Below are positions 1 to 12,902 of a stretch of DNA of 64,000 nt, piece by piece. Position numbers and translations under genes: made by a program. The notes under the pieces were generated by a model. The model had not been told where the DNA came from and did no database searches. It saw nothing but the letters and a program-made list of their open reading frames with translations. Numbering within the stretch: position 1 is the stretch's first letter; each line of letters opens with the position of its first letter. Source of the DNA: Flaveria trinervia (lineage: Eukaryota > Streptophyta > Magnoliopsida > Asterales > Asteraceae); assembly GCA_025506515.1 (NCBI GenBank), contig CM046444.1, positions 120,886,930 to 120,950,929 of the forward strand, given 5' to 3'.

Positions 1-612
1 ACTTTTATAAACATAGTGAGTGAAATTAAATTTTCATAATTTGAAGTTAAAGTGTGATATATGTCAAGATTTATTATTAGTTTTATGGGCTAGTATTATT
101 AGCATAATAGCATCTACTTTTTAGATAAAGATTAAAGTTATGTTTTTAGTAGGATGGAAATTACTGCAATGGATATCTATAAGTAGAGATTAAGCTTTCA
201 CTTTTCATGTCAATTTGATTAAGAAAATACTAAGCCGAACCGCTAACTATAGTTTTGGGAGTGTCAAACCAAACTGGACAGGCTGGGTGCGTTGGTTGGA
301 CTGTTTGCTTTTACCTGTGGCAGTTTTATGGTTCGGTCATGGTGGTTTGAACTTTTTTTTTTAATTTGTTAGTTTGTTCTAAAAATTTAAAATGTAAAGA
401 TGGTTCATGATTACAACACATATACACTATACTTATTCCGAAAATGAAACAAATAATAATATAATAATAATAAAGGTTGAACTACGTCGACCAGTTTGTC
501 TGGTTCCAATTTTCAAATTGGACCGAACAGTTAAACCACTAAACTGCAAAAACCGAACAGGTTGGATCTTAAACCAACCAAACCTACCGACTTGCTAGTT
601 CAATTATAGGGA

Positions 613-908
613 TCATTGCATATACCCCCAAAACTTGGTATATATCATATTTACCCAACAAAAATCATAATCATCAATATGCTGATTTTCTAGTTCATGA
701 CGCTTATACCTTTCTCTTAAAACTTGCATGAGGATGTTTAGAGTTTGGAGTGCATGTAGAAAGAAAATAGTATAATGGTCATATAAAATTCGTATTGAAG
801 ATAGGGATGTATATAAACATTTAAGTAATCTAAATGGGTATATTTGATATTAATTTTTTTGGTTGGGTAAATATGATACAATGCAAGTTCTTAGTGGTAT
901 ATATGAAG
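613..908. mobile_element. Foldback/TIR element (MITE-like)
   Basis: The left arm (about 613-665, containing 'atcatatttacccaac') and the reverse complement of the right arm (about 855-908, containing 'gttgggtaaatatgat') match over roughly 50 bases with a few mismatches. The middle is AT-rich and has no open frame. This is the layout of a non-autonomous inverted-repeat DNA element. I found no clear target-site duplication, so the ends are approximate and the superfamily is open. Confidence 0.5.
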
Positions 909-2601
909 TTGTATTTTCTTTTAAAAAAGTGGATTACATGCCGAACTTCTATTAGGGACAGAAACTAAATTGTGGCTTTCCTTCATTTCCATAAGAACGG
1001 TGATGCATCTGTTCCACTTTATCTATATTTTCTTAGCATAGCACTGCATTTGATTCTTTGGGTACATTGCTGCAATGTGCAGGAGGAAAATGATAGCTGA
1101 TGCCAAGGCTACTTTTATCCCTCAATTCCCGATTCACTGAAAACTGAACTTGTCAAACACATCAGATCTCATATCGTTCAATGAAACAAGGGCTGCATGG
1201 TACTGCTACTCGCCACCGCGAACGGGTCGGGCTGGTTGTATAACAGGTCAAAACTGGTTTGGGTTGAAACATGTCACTTTTTAATATGGGTATGGTTGTT
1301 TTGACCCACTAATATAACTTCATAAATGCTTTTAAGCCAATATAACAAAAAAATAATGTCATTGTTAAGAACCTGTATCTTTGAATATACAAGTAAATGA
1401 GCCAAATCGGACACTTCTAAGTTATAGTTTCGTCTTCAATTGTTTTGCAGTCTCCAGTTTGTGGGGAGGTAGTTACGGAATGCCACGTCAGCATATGTAT
1501 GTATTTTAACGAGACGTACAGGCGTGGAAACATGAAGAAAGGCTAATTTTTGTTTGTTTTTTGGAAGGTTGGCATTATCGTTAAAGAATGATTTTGGAAA
1601 GTGGTTGGTGAAGGAGGAGAGGTTATTAGTGACGGTATTAGATACATATACTATGCAACTATACATATATTCTTTCTGTAAAGTATAACCCTTTTTGACA
1701 CATCTAGTTTTATAGACGCAAAATACTGTCAGCATGACGCCTCATGGTTTTGTTGGATTTTATCTTATCTTATTTAAATCTAGAGACGGTTTTTGTTTTT
1801 TGAAGAAAAACTAGCCTGGAATGGCACTGGTCGGACACTAGCGGTCTAGTTCTCAGTTTCTCGATCTCTCTTTTACCCTGCATATGGTTTCAACCGATGC
1901 ACACATCTTTATGTGATAGTTTTGCTCTTAAGGGTTTTTATAAATATGCTCATAAATCTGCATGACCCTTCTAGTACAAGATTTGAACCTTAACTCCAAG
2001 GGAGTAAATATCTATTACACATTTTGGATATCATTTGACTAAATGTATTTTGGTTCTTTTACATTCTATCACATGTAATTGATGATGGAACATGTGATTT
2101 GTCCATATTATCTCGATGTGTCAAAGAATTGTGAATCTAGATCTTTTAGGTTTGGATTGTATCTTTTTATTTAACTGCGTTTGAGTTTTATTTAAGTTTT
2201 GTGGTTAGAGCTAAGGTCGAGTTAAATATTCAAAGCACTAGGTTATATAATTTGTTTAAAATAAACCAATATTTACATAAGAATTAAAGATACAAGTACC
2301 CAAGTGTGTAACAAGTTATAACTTTGCCGGTATATCTATTACTTAATTTTTGTTTTTTTAATTTTTCATAACTTACCGATCAAATACAAGGTACTCAATC
2401 TACTCAAAACAATATAAGACATTTGTATATAGCCACTAGATGTGGGTTTATTATACAGTTATCATTATACCAATGGGCTTGAATGTAATTCATGTTATAC
2501 CGAAATAAAGATGTTGGTAGAAAAAGACCTCAACTAATCACTTCACTAGTTCTTCGCACTAAGTTATTTTGATAACGTATACATTCCTATTAAAGTGATT
2601 A

Positions 2602-2602
<1 letters not shown>

Positions 2603-2634
<32 letters not shown>
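2603..2634. repeat. Poly-C homopolymer, 32 bases
   Basis: An uninterrupted run of 32 C in AT-rich spacer. Plant nuclear DNA rarely keeps G/C homopolymers this long, so its true length is uncertain. Confidence 0.95.
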
Positions 2635-2636
<2 letters not shown>

Positions 2637-2924
2637 CACATCTTTTTCTACAATGAATATGCATTACAAACAAGACTATAAACAATTTCAATTAATGGTA
2701 TTATTAGCTTTGGTTGTTATTTAAATTATCGTAAGACGAGTACCTGTAAACACCAATATGCTCAACTTAATGTTGACAAGGTACGTATAAATTGTTGGAA
2801 ACACATGATGTTGTAATACATGCATCATGCAATTTTTAAATCATTAAACGATGCAACTTTGTAACAAGAGTATTGGAGCATACGCCCCGTCCTTTTATGC
2901 TGCTAGATTTTATAGTTACCTATA

Positions 2925-3270
2925 ACCAATGTTTTGGAGACCGGATCGGACCGGCCGGTCCGACCGGTTCGACTGGGGATCGGTCCGGTCTGCTACGGAT
3001 CGTTTTTTAGTGGTCGAACTGGCCGGTTCGTCCCGAACCGCTGGTCGGACCGGTTCGGACCGGTTTTGTTTTTTTTTAATGTGTAAAAACTAGATGTTAA
3101 ATCATAAATTAGTATGTTGATTGTACAAATATAATTAAAGTTTATATATAACTATAAAATACATATATAAATTACTTATATTTAATTATATATATAAGTA
3201 TAGTTAAATCCGACCCGACCACCAAACCAGTAAAAGGTCCGGTTCGATATCCGATCCGGTTCTGAAAACA
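2925..3270. mobile_element. MULE-like MITE with 9-bp TSD
   Basis: The element is flanked by identical 9-bp copies of TTACCTATA (2916-2924 and 3271-3279). Its ends are imperfect inverted repeats: the left has 'atgttttggagaccggatcg', and the right end read in reverse has 'atgttttcagaaccggatcg'. The left part is crowded with 'ccggtccgaccgg' words that can self-pair; the middle is AT-rich. The 9-bp duplication fits Mutator-like elements. No transposase is present, so it is non-autonomous. Confidence 0.65.
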
Positions 3271-3700
3271 TTACCTATAGTTAATACAATAACATTGGTC
3301 GAGTTAAAAATGTTGTGAAACACATAGACAAATATTGATGAGGATTGATTCTGCTGTTCTAAAGACTTCCCATACATTTGGTTCATAGTAAGAGACTTTG
3401 TATAGATTATAGTTTACGTAATATAATATTAATATTCATGTACTCACAAAAATAAGATCAAAGAAATATAGAAGCCAGAAAATTGCTAAAGAAAATATAT
3501 GAGAGGGGTAATAATCTTATTAAAAGTTACAGATATACCCCTGTAATTTACAAAATCAAAATCCTAACACCCTCAACAATTTATCATTTCCACTTTGCAC
3601 CTATCTTTAAAAAAACCTTTGCTCGTGTAAACTAATAAATTATCTTTACGCATTTCGACAATATTCCCTAACCGTATATTTAAAACCGTTGAATTTCAAG

Positions 3701-5059
3701 TTACCGTTTAGGCCCCTTGTTTTTCAACAATATACAATTAAGCCCCTTCCATATCGACCGATTTTTCCCACCCACGTGACTAACATGCGCCTTGCTACTC
3801 TTCTTCACCGTCAACCCCCGCACCTCCGGCGGCCGGTACATCCGGATCAACGGCCACTTAACTCCCGCGAAAAACGGGTGCCGTTTAATATCCGTCGCAC
3901 CCCTGGCGCATCCTAGCCGCTCCTGTGGATCTTTCACCAGCAGTTTCTCTATTAAGTCCTTAGCCTGCGCCATTCCTCGTGTGTTATCTTCGTCAAACTT
4001 AACAGTGGTCGATGCTATATTGCGCAGGGTGGACTCTTTACTCCCTCCCCTAAAAGGCGTCCTACCGTACAACAACTCGTAGATAAACACTCCGAACGCC
4101 CACCAGTCGACGCCGTTGCCATGACCGTCGCCGGAGATCAACTCCGGCGAGAGGTATTCGTGAGTTCCGACGCACGATCTCGAGAACGCCGCCGTAGGCT
4201 CCGCCACAAACTCCGTCAACGTCTCTTCCGTACTACCTCCGCCGGATGTTCCGAAACAACTCCGGCGAGTTTTGGTTTTCCGGCGTTCTAGCGACGGAAC
4301 GACGTCGGAGGTGAAGCAGAGATCGAAATCCGATAGCATAATGTGACCGTCGTTACGGATGAGAATGTTCTCCGGCTTCAGATCTCGATACACGATGCCT
4401 ATCGAGTGGAGGTATTCGATCGCCACCAGCACCTCCGCCGCGTAAAACCTAACGGAATCGATCGGAAATCGGTAGTTCGGTTGCTTCCTGAGCAAGGAAT
4501 GCAGATCTCCGTTGGCACAGAAATCGATGAGGAAGCAGGTGTAATGAGAAGCTTCTAGATGCGCGTATAGCGTCGGGAGAAACGGATGATCCAAAACCGA
4601 GAGGATCCGAGCCTCTGTTTGCACCTGCATCATCTTCTTCGTCGTTAACAGGTTGTTATCAACAACTTTCAGAGCGAAATTCGCGTGATCGTAATCGCGA
4701 AGACGACAGAGGAACACTCTACCTAGGTTACCAGATCCGACGTGGCGGAGGAGCTTGAAGTGGTGGAGGTGGAGGTTGCCGTCCGACGAGAGGTTCGCCG
4801 CAGCTCTAATCGCCGACCAGTTCTCACCGGAGCTCCGGTGAGGTCGGCGGTGGAGGTTAGGGATTTCGGTGGACGATGTGGTGGCGGAGACGGAGGAGAA
4901 TCTGGTGGAGTCGTTGAAGCTGAGGCAGAGGCTTGAACGGGCGAGGCTGGAGCGTGCGCTTGTGGTGGCGGTGGTGGTGGTGGCGGTGGTGGTGAAGCTG
5001 AGGTCGAGATCGCCGGAGTACTGGTGGGAGAGATGGTGGTGGTGGTGATCGTCTTCCAT
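3701..5059 (-). CDS. WAG1/WAG2: AGC-VIII protein kinase, WAG1/WAG2 type
   Basis: An intronless 452-residue Ser/Thr kinase. The N-terminus (MEDD, a His run, then DLDLSFTTTATT and SARSSLARSSLCLSFND) matches the start of Arabidopsis WAG1 and WAG2. The kinase domain runs from about residue 100 to 400. It has the Gly loop GSGNLGRVF, the ATP lysine in FALKVVD, the catalytic loop YRDLKPEN, the DFD triplet that replaces DFG in plant AGC-VIII kinases, an insertion of about 50 residues, and then GTHEYLSPEL. The tail has PPEVRGL and ends basic (KNKGPKR); I see no FxxF hydrophobic motif. WAG kinases phosphorylate PIN auxin exporters at the plasma membrane. The start is the only upstream ATG in frame and agrees with the family start. 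WAG1 and WAG2 cannot be told apart here. The coding region is much richer in GC than its surroundings and appears intact. Confidence 0.93.
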   Translation of the reverse strand: MEDDHHHHHLSHQYSGDLDLSFTTTATTTTATTSARSSLARSSLCLSFNDSTRFSSVSATTSSTEIPNLHRRPHRSSGENWSAIRAAANLSSDGNLHLHHFKLLRHVGSGNLGRVFLCRLRDYDHANFALKVVDNNLLTTKKMMQVQTEARILSVLDHPFLPTLYAHLEASHYTCFLIDFCANGDLHSLLRKQPNYRFPIDSVRFYAAEVLVAIEYLHSIGIVYRDLKPENILIRNDGHIMLSDFDLCFTSDVVPSLERRKTKTRRSCFGTSGGGSTEETLTEFVAEPTAAFSRSCVGTHEYLSPELISGDGHGNGVDWWAFGVFIYELLYGRTPFRGGSKESTLRNIASTTVKFDEDNTRGMAQAKDLIEKLLVKDPQERLGCARGATDIKRHPFFAGVKWPLIRMYRPPEVRGLTVKKSSKAHVSHVGGKNRSIWKGLNCILLKNKGPKR

Positions 5060-5093
5060 ATTTGTGCAGAAGATGGTGGAGATGATGATGAGG

Positions 5094-5105
5094 GTATTTA
5101 TAGTG
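5094..5105 (-). promoter_or_regulatory. Putative TATA box of the WAG-type kinase gene
   Basis: On the minus strand the sequence reads 'actataaatacc', a good plant TATA box, only about 35-45 bases upstream of the kinase ATG. If it is used, transcription would start close to the ATG and leave a very short leader. No alternative box was sought experimentally. Confidence 0.45.
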
Positions 5106-6139
5106 TGTGTGTGGTGATGGTGAAGGTTGACTTTAACTGTAGAGATGGAGAAGGTGGTGCGTTGACTTCATGGAAGATGTAGTAACCGCGTAGTTACGTT
5201 GGGACTTGCGATTTCACTTGTTCTTATCTATGATATTTATATCATTATTATTATATTATAATTATAATTATAATAATTATGTCACGTTATGATAATGCGA
5301 TATGATGAGAATGCTGCAGTTTTGTGATTGATCGGAAAGGAAATCTAAAAGAAACTCGAGTTTTTGGTGTCATTGTTCGAGAATTGAGACAATTTAATTT
5401 AAGAAAATAGTTTTATTAAGCTGAGGTATTATAAAATGAGATATATATTTTGTTATCGACGAACATATATATTTTGTTTTCAATCTACTTTAATTTTGTC
5501 ATTCAGGTTGCATTTCAGTGATAAAAATAAGTGTTTTGAAATAGAATGGCTGTTCTAGTTCATAGTGTATGTTTGTTATTAAAGAAAGCCTACGTTTCTA
5601 TTTGATATAATATGTACTCTTAGATCGGAAAGTATGCTACTTATCATAAAAAGTTTCAGGGCTCTTATTTATTAGTTTTTTCTTTATAATATTAATATTG
5701 TTAAAGATACTTAAGTTCCCTTGAATTTAGGCCAATTGGAACCGACCACCTTACTTCGCATTCAATGTGGTTAAATCATGTTATTTAAATAAGAGAGGGT
5801 TTATAAGAAGTCAATACAAGAATCAGTTTGTAATCTATTTTTTCTTTTGCATTCTCATTAATAAGATGGTGTGAATGTGTGATAGAAATATTTAAATAAT
5901 ATCTAATGCTTAATTTTAATGATAAGTGAATCAGATTATATAAGATTGGTGGTTAATGAAGCAGAAATCGATATTTTCCCTTCTTTTTTAAAATTTTTTT
6001 TTACTGCACACGACCTTTGTACCGATACATAAGCCACTAAGGTCTGTTCCAGTGAATGGGTAATTACATTAATGGTGTTTGTATGGATAATGGTTTCTTG
6101 TATTGGATTAGATTTTCATATTAAGTAAGAACGATTTTA

Positions 6140-6382
6140 ACCAATGATTTTTAACCAAACTGGTTCAAGTAAGGTATTCATGATATGTAAATAAAGGGAG
6201 GTCATGGGTTCAAGTTTTACCTTAAGCAAAAATACTCAGAGTGAACCAGAAGATTTTCTCAGCAATGAGTTTTTTTCTGAGGGGGTTGGGGGTAAGGTCG
6301 CGGCTGGAAACGGATAGGTGGACCCGATTAAAGTAACATCTATCCTTTGAAACAGGATCGTACATTTGCCGTTCAAAAAAAC
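6140..6382 (+). mobile_element. SINE with long target-site duplication
   Basis: The element is flanked by 17-base direct repeats differing at two positions: AAGTAAGAACGATTTTA (6123-6139) and AAGTATTAACGATTTTA (6383-6399). Inside are an A-box-like 'tggttcaagtaagg' (about 6161-6174), a B-box-like 'gggttcaagtt' (about 6206-6216), a body of unknown origin, and a short A-rich 3' end after 'cgtacatttgccgttc'. A long TSD, pol III boxes and no open frame define a SINE. Its 3' module recurs at about 55138-55197. Confidence 0.7.
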
Positions 6383-9300
6383 AAGTATTAACGATTTTAG
6401 TTTTAGTGGTTCTCTTAAACCGTTATAAGTTAAATAAAACATTATTGGTTTACTAATGACAATCATTTACGCATTGGCATTTGGTTCACTGGATCCCAAT
6501 AAAATTTAATGAAACGGAGATTTGAATCTTGCTACATATTTTGTTTGATTTGTAATATTAAGTGAAATTGAAATCGAGTTTAACTCGTAGTATATGCAGT
6601 TACAGTATGAATAAAATTAGATTTGAAATAAATTCATTGAATTTCCTAAATTATGTAAAGAATTTAACATTCTTTTAAAACTATGAAGAAGTTAAACCAG
6701 AGAATATGGAAATCTAACTTTTTCTTCAAAGATTTTACTATAAAATAATACCACTTGTTATATTATAATGCAATATTAATCTTTAAATTATACCTAATAA
6801 ATCACAAATGTATTCGAACTGAGATAACATTAACTTTCCTATGTGCTTTTATGGTGTGGTCTGCAACGTGGACAACACCTGGTCCCACCATGTTAGTTAT
6901 TTATTTCCAACTATTAAATAAATGGAAAATTAAATAATTAAGTATTTTACTCGCATATATAAATTATAATTCACTCAAATAATACTTTACCCATGTAGTT
7001 AATGCTTAATAATTGACACTACATTTAAATAATTTCTCCAACCGGCCATTGGCACATGATCAAAATGCTTGTAGGACTCTTGCAAGCTCAATTTCATATT
7101 CTTTTTACATTTGTAATCGTTAATTTATTATTGTTTTTTGTCGTTAAGATATATACTTTTTTTCATTCAAGAGAAAGTGTTTACGTTCTATAATGTGTAT
7201 GTATACATGATAAAGAAGATCATTAGTTTAGAAGCTACTCTTAAAAATTGCTAACTTACTAAATTAAAAATGATAATTAACAATTACCGATTATAACTAA
7301 TCATAAGGTAAGTTGACTTAGAATGATGCTTTTATTATTAACATGTTGATAAAAAAATAAGGAAAAAAAATAAAAAAAGGATCACAAGCATATTTTTATA
7401 ATACGATCTATAAGTTCTTTTAATTAGCATACTTAATACGTCAAAAATAACTCATTTTAATATAGTAGCTAATGTTATTATTTGTAATAAAAAGACTTTA
7501 TTAGAAAGCACATGTAATGATATATTATCTAACCCGTTCATTGTATTAGCTTTATTAATAACTTATCATAAACTTTTACAAAATTAAGTAATTTTTATAA
7601 AAAAAAATTCAAAAAGCTAGCCTTCAATTATAAATTTTCAGTTCTAAAAAGAGGTGGAGCTTGATATCCATTCTTAAATATATTGCTTTTAGTTATTAAG
7701 TGTATGTACTTTGTGCTAGCAACAATTATCAACAATTATTAATTGCTCTAGCGAAACATCCTGATTATTAAATGATGTGAAGTGACTCACGAATGTTTGA
7801 ATTGTCTAAATTATCATAAAACAACCCCAAGTCCATTCCCAAAACTGATTTTCTAAAACTCTTAGTCGGTAACTCTAGGTCACAAAAAACTCATTTATGC
7901 CATCACTTATTTAGTCCTTGAGGTGTTTCGAAGGTAAGAAATTAATGATAGTATTCAATAACAAAACAACGAATGCTAGAGAGATATTGGGATAATTCAA
8001 AACTTCATCTTTTCTATGGATCAAAAGTAAAGGCAAGATCGATAAACTTCAATGGTACTTTTGGTCTAAATTAATTATGTAATTTCCTTGTATTGTTTAG
8101 CTGGTTGAGTTGTTTCAAAATAAATAACAAAAAGACAAAAAAGAAAACAAAAACAGAAAACAAAAACCAAGAAATTGAGCTTTCAAATCCTGCGGTGTGT
8201 GTTATAAAAATTGTTGTTTAAAAAAGAATTATTAGTTACCAAAGGGCTAATAGCGTAGCAATAACATATATATAAAAAGATGTTTGTTTATATGATTATT
8301 AGTTGAAGTATTATGATAGATAAAAAATCTATATTTATAAGTAGGACAAATTTAAACAATCCCGACAATTGTTAGTGTATATATGGGACCACTCAAAATC
8401 AAATCAGTTTGAATTATATTTTGGAGTTATATTAACATTAAACTTGAGTATGAAGTGGGGTAGGATCCATGTTATCAATAAGAGAATCATAAATAATTCG
8501 TGATTCGTAAAATTGCATGTAACTTCTTTCTGATTAGCTTATTATAAACTAGATTAAATGCTATGCAAGTTGATTTGACTCAAATTAGTTTTATAAATGT
8601 ATAATGTAAATTTTAAAACTAGTGTATTATAAATTATTTGTTGGGTCGTTTTGAATGACATTAATTAATATAAGATAGTTCTTTCATCAACTCTTATTAT
8701 TTACCAAACTCATTTTTGACATCAGGATTCGAGCCGACTTGACTCACATGGTTATATATTAGCTTGAAAGCAAGTTAACATGAGTTAAGGTTCGACTCAT
8801 TCGTTAAACAACCTCAATATCTTTGTGTGCGTGTGTGTTAGGTTTGTAAGGTGGTTCATCTCGCATTATCACTTATCCTTTAGTTAATTGTTTTTTGAAA
8901 CGTAATGATGCTTAAATCCATTATTAACTTGTAGTTGTTAGATTCTTTATAATTCATTCATCTTTTGTTGTGATTAATGCATGGTAAAAACATGACTTGT
9001 GTTCTAAAGTTATTGTTTTAACGTTTCATGGCTTGACTACGTGTTGACCATACTTTCACTATCACCTGTGATGATTGAAAATTTTATGTAATATATATAT
9101 GTATATATGAAAAATTACATTTAATATGTGTATCACATGTTTATATTTTTATTGTTAACAAAACAAGTACCACACTTCATGATCATCTTTGCACTAATAG
9201 TTACTTTATATGTTGTAACTTTATTTTCTAGTGGTTAAATATTTTGAAAAGATTAAATCGATAGCTGGACAATAATAATCTTATTTATGTTTATATAAAC

Positions 9301-11425
9301 TTAGCAAATAAGTCATGTAAATTGTAAAGAGTTATGTTTGTAGATTTTATTTTAAACTTTTGGTTTAATAATTATTTATGTTTATTATAACCAAGAGTTG
9401 TAATCATAAGTCTAATGTTACTTGTAACAATTTTGGTAAAATAAATTGTTTAATTTTATATTGCGTAGTTTTTAGCTATTATTACTAGGGTTATTGGACT
9501 TTAATAATGTTAAGTTTCATTTATCGGCCGAGATTAATCCCAACTCTGTAAATGTTTACAGATACTTTTAACTTTGAGTTTATTTTTCTTCAACTATTAT
9601 TTACTAACTGAGAGTTATAAACCATGTTAGTTTTTTGATGATGTGGGTTATTTTTGTAGGCAAAACACTAAACAGTATATTGAAATCCATCATCTGATTC
9701 GTTAATTTGAAACTTCCATCCCCCAAAAACCCGTAAATCTTTACTTTCTGATTTAAACCACCAAACTCGTTGGAGGTAGATTTCAAGTGATAATAAAACT
9801 AGACGGTGCTAAAATTAAAAAAATGACTCAATATTAGTCTCGTTTCATAAAAAAAACTAACATTTGTTATTGCATTTTTTAACAAATCCTAATTTCTAAT
9901 TTAATATTATTCTAACTTAAACGCACAGACAATCATTGCAAATCTTTATGTCAATATGGCCTCTAAATCTTTTAGTTTTATTTTATTCAAGGCATATCTT
10001 AAATATTTCTTCCTCACAAATAAATTTTGTATCTTGTAGCTTTCAAAAGGGCCTATAGTTTGAATATGTCACGAATAATCAAAAGACATGGAAAGATTTG
10101 ATGAACGACATGACACGATGATTGTCCCAAAAAAAATAGATACCATTTTAAAGTTTACCAAACAAAACAATAACTAATTTGATATTTTAATTTTGAAGAA
10201 TATATACTATTAAAAGAATATATGATTAGCCTCGATAAAGAAATGGTCAAAGTACATATATTTCAAAAAAGCAGTTTTTTTTAATTTCTGTTTGTTTTGA
10301 AAATTTATGTTTTAGGTTAATTAATTTAAAGGACACGACTGAATTTAACTGGGTTTAATAAATCCATGTATTTAATTCTAGTATTACTTTATAAGAATTG
10401 TATATTATGTATATGTATATTATGTTTATATTGTAATATTTATACATGAATAATGTGCATATGTATTCATTATAAAAATATTAAAATTTAAAAATGTTAT
10501 AAAAAATTTGATTAACAACCATACAACAAGCAACTTTGGTAGGTTATCTATAATCTATAACATATAATAAAAGAAGATTTTTAATTACACGTGACATTAT
10601 TATATCATATCAAATGACACGTGTCATCATTTTAGTATATCAAAAAAATTATTTTCCCGCATTTCTCTCATAATAAATACAAATTATAAAAACATTCAAA
10701 TTAACTTTCTTTTTTTACTAAAATAAACATATTTATATTTGTGTTTCTTGTCTCTCATATTAAATGATAATTATTTTAAATAAGAAAATTAAATCATCAA
10801 ACATTTATATATATATATATATTAATAATTTATTAATACATATTACTTAATATGATTTCAGACATATTTTATCTTTAAATATAGAGTAATAGTTTCTAAT
10901 TTCATAATTTTTATAATTTTTAGATATTTATTATATTTTTATTTCATCAATGGTTAATAACATCTAAAAAATAAAATATCATTAAACTAATGGTTTTAAT
11001 TAAATTTATTTTATCCATATAACACGAGTTCTAACATATCATTTATAAAAGCTTATACCTATCACACAAAAAGATCAAATTCTAATTTTAGAAAGAAGAT
11101 CATGAAGATTAACACTATACGAAAATAGTTAAAGTAGCAAAACACTAACACAACAATGAAGAAAGAATTTGTACAACAATGTAAAAAAATATTATCCATA
11201 TCCACATTTAAACTTACGTTTGCTAAAAGATATCTTAAACATTATACTTCTGAATTCTGACTGAGGTGATATACAACAATTTACAAATATCTTGTGTAAC
11301 ATCTCGTATTTCCGTTAATTAAAAGTTAATTTTGTTAATTCTTATATGGTTCATTTATGTCATTTATGAAAACTTTGAGGGCTTGTTGAGTTAATTCGGG
11401 AGTTAATGAACTATTTTACTTAACA

Positions 11426-11485
11426 TTAATAATAATAATAATAATATAATAATAATAATAATATATTATTAATAATAATAATATA
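11426..11485. repeat. (AAT)n-rich microsatellite
   Basis: Repeated 'aataat' units with short interruptions, lying inside the solo LTR. Confidence 0.8.
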
Positions 11486-12437
11486 AATGACAAATTATAA
11501 AAAAGTTAACAAGTTAGTTTAATGATAAGCTTGAGGTTAGTAAAGAGGGCTTATTTGTCAATTTGGAAACTTAACATTTAACTTTTAAGCGTAAAATGAC
11601 AACTATTAAACTACAAGGGGGGTTTAATGCCAAAGTTAGAAACTTTAATATTAAAGTTTGTACGTAATATGCCAATTGATAAAACCACAGGGGTCAAACA
11701 TGCAAATTGCAAAATCCGAACCCCTTACTCGCGTTTTTCCGGCCACAACTCCGGCCACCCTCCGGCCGGAGTCCGGTGGCCCTAAAACCTTAGTTTTCTT
11801 TCGAATTGAAACCCCCAAAATCGTGGCAACCGATCAGAAACATGAATCGAACCCAAAGATGTCACTTAAATGCGTTTAATAACCGGTTACAAACTCCAAT
11901 TGAATGTATAACCGAAACCTTAAAACCCCGTAATCATTCGAGCCTTAATCACCAATAATAAGTCAATTAATTCAACTCTAACGAACGTTATCTAAGTCTA
12001 ATCGGTTGCAAGTGCCAATTACACCTGAAACCCACAAATTCACCTTGTTCGATTACCCTGTTCGTCGCGAACCTGCTAGCTAAACGAGAGCCACCTTCCG
12101 AGTGTTTTTAACTCCAATTGATTAGGGGTTTTGCATCAAGAACACTGTTCGAAGCTTCCCATGAGTTCAATTTGGTTTCCATCATCTTTTGCACATCCAT
12201 CAAATTCGGTTCTTGGCCGAGACCTGCTCCACACCAAAGGGCATCGATTCGACCTCAATCAAGTGAGTAAATCACATCATCACCCTTGGTTTTTCTTAAT
12301 GAATAAAAGCCCTATGATTAATTTGGCTAACAAACTCGAATTGATCTTCAATTTGATCGAACATGGTTCTAGGGTTCATATGGGAATTGGGGTTTTTCAT
12401 TCGCAATGGTTTTAAGATTTAAAACCAGGTTATAACC

Positions 12438-12530
12438 GCGGCTGGAAGCCTGGTTCACTGGTTAAGACAATGTTTCCCCATACATGAGGTCACGGGTTCG
12501 AACCCGGGCACCTCATGTAATTTTTTTTAA
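12438..12530 (+). mobile_element. tRNA-derived SINE head nested in the solo LTR
   Basis: A tRNA-like promoter pair is visible: A-box-type 'tggttcactggttaag' (12451-12466) and a perfect B box GGTTCGAACC (12495-12504). The B box lies in a hairpin whose arms are 'catgaggt' and 'acctcatg'. A run of T follows (12521-12528). There is no acceptor stem or anticodon arm, so this is a SINE or tRNA relic rather than a tRNA gene. The target-site duplication could not be fixed. Confidence 0.5.
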
Positions 12531-12866
12531 AAGCCTTTTGGCTTAAAATTAATTATAGAAAATTTATAATAATTATAAAAATGAATTTTATAAACCCTAA
12601 ATATTTTTAAAGTCATCTAATTATTTCTTAGAAATTTATTCTTGTAAAACTTTATAATATTTTAATATAAAATTATTCACAAATGTAATAATTAAATATT
12701 TCTATAAAAAATTAGATTGTTATACGAATGAGTTTATGTAAAAATTAAATTTTTACTTGAATCGTTAATAAATCGTACACCTTATTCGATTAAAGTTATA
12801 TGATACTTAAACCAATAACAATGAAATTTCAATTTTGTAAGAATATTTCCTTATTTTGCAAAATAA

Positions 12867-12868
<2 letters not shown>

Positions 12869-12897
<29 letters not shown>
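12869..12897. repeat. (TA)n microsatellite
   Basis: About 14 uninterrupted AT/TA dinucleotides inside the solo LTR. Confidence 0.9.

Positions 12898-12902
<5 letters not shown>

Larger units (their letters stand above)
1..3688. other. Intergenic region, no gene recognised
   Basis: AT-rich spacer downstream of the WAG-type kinase gene. Every open frame here is short and low in complexity, and none resembles a known protein. It contains a foldback element (613-908), a 32-base C run (2603-2634) and a MULE-like MITE (2925-3270). Around 230-600, degenerate stretches rich in 'gaaccg/cggttc' look like another decayed TIR element, but I could not fix its ends. Confidence 0.6.

Noticed and set aside
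12451..12530. tRNA gene
   Set aside because: It has A and B boxes but no acceptor stem or anticodon arm; better explained as a SINE head.
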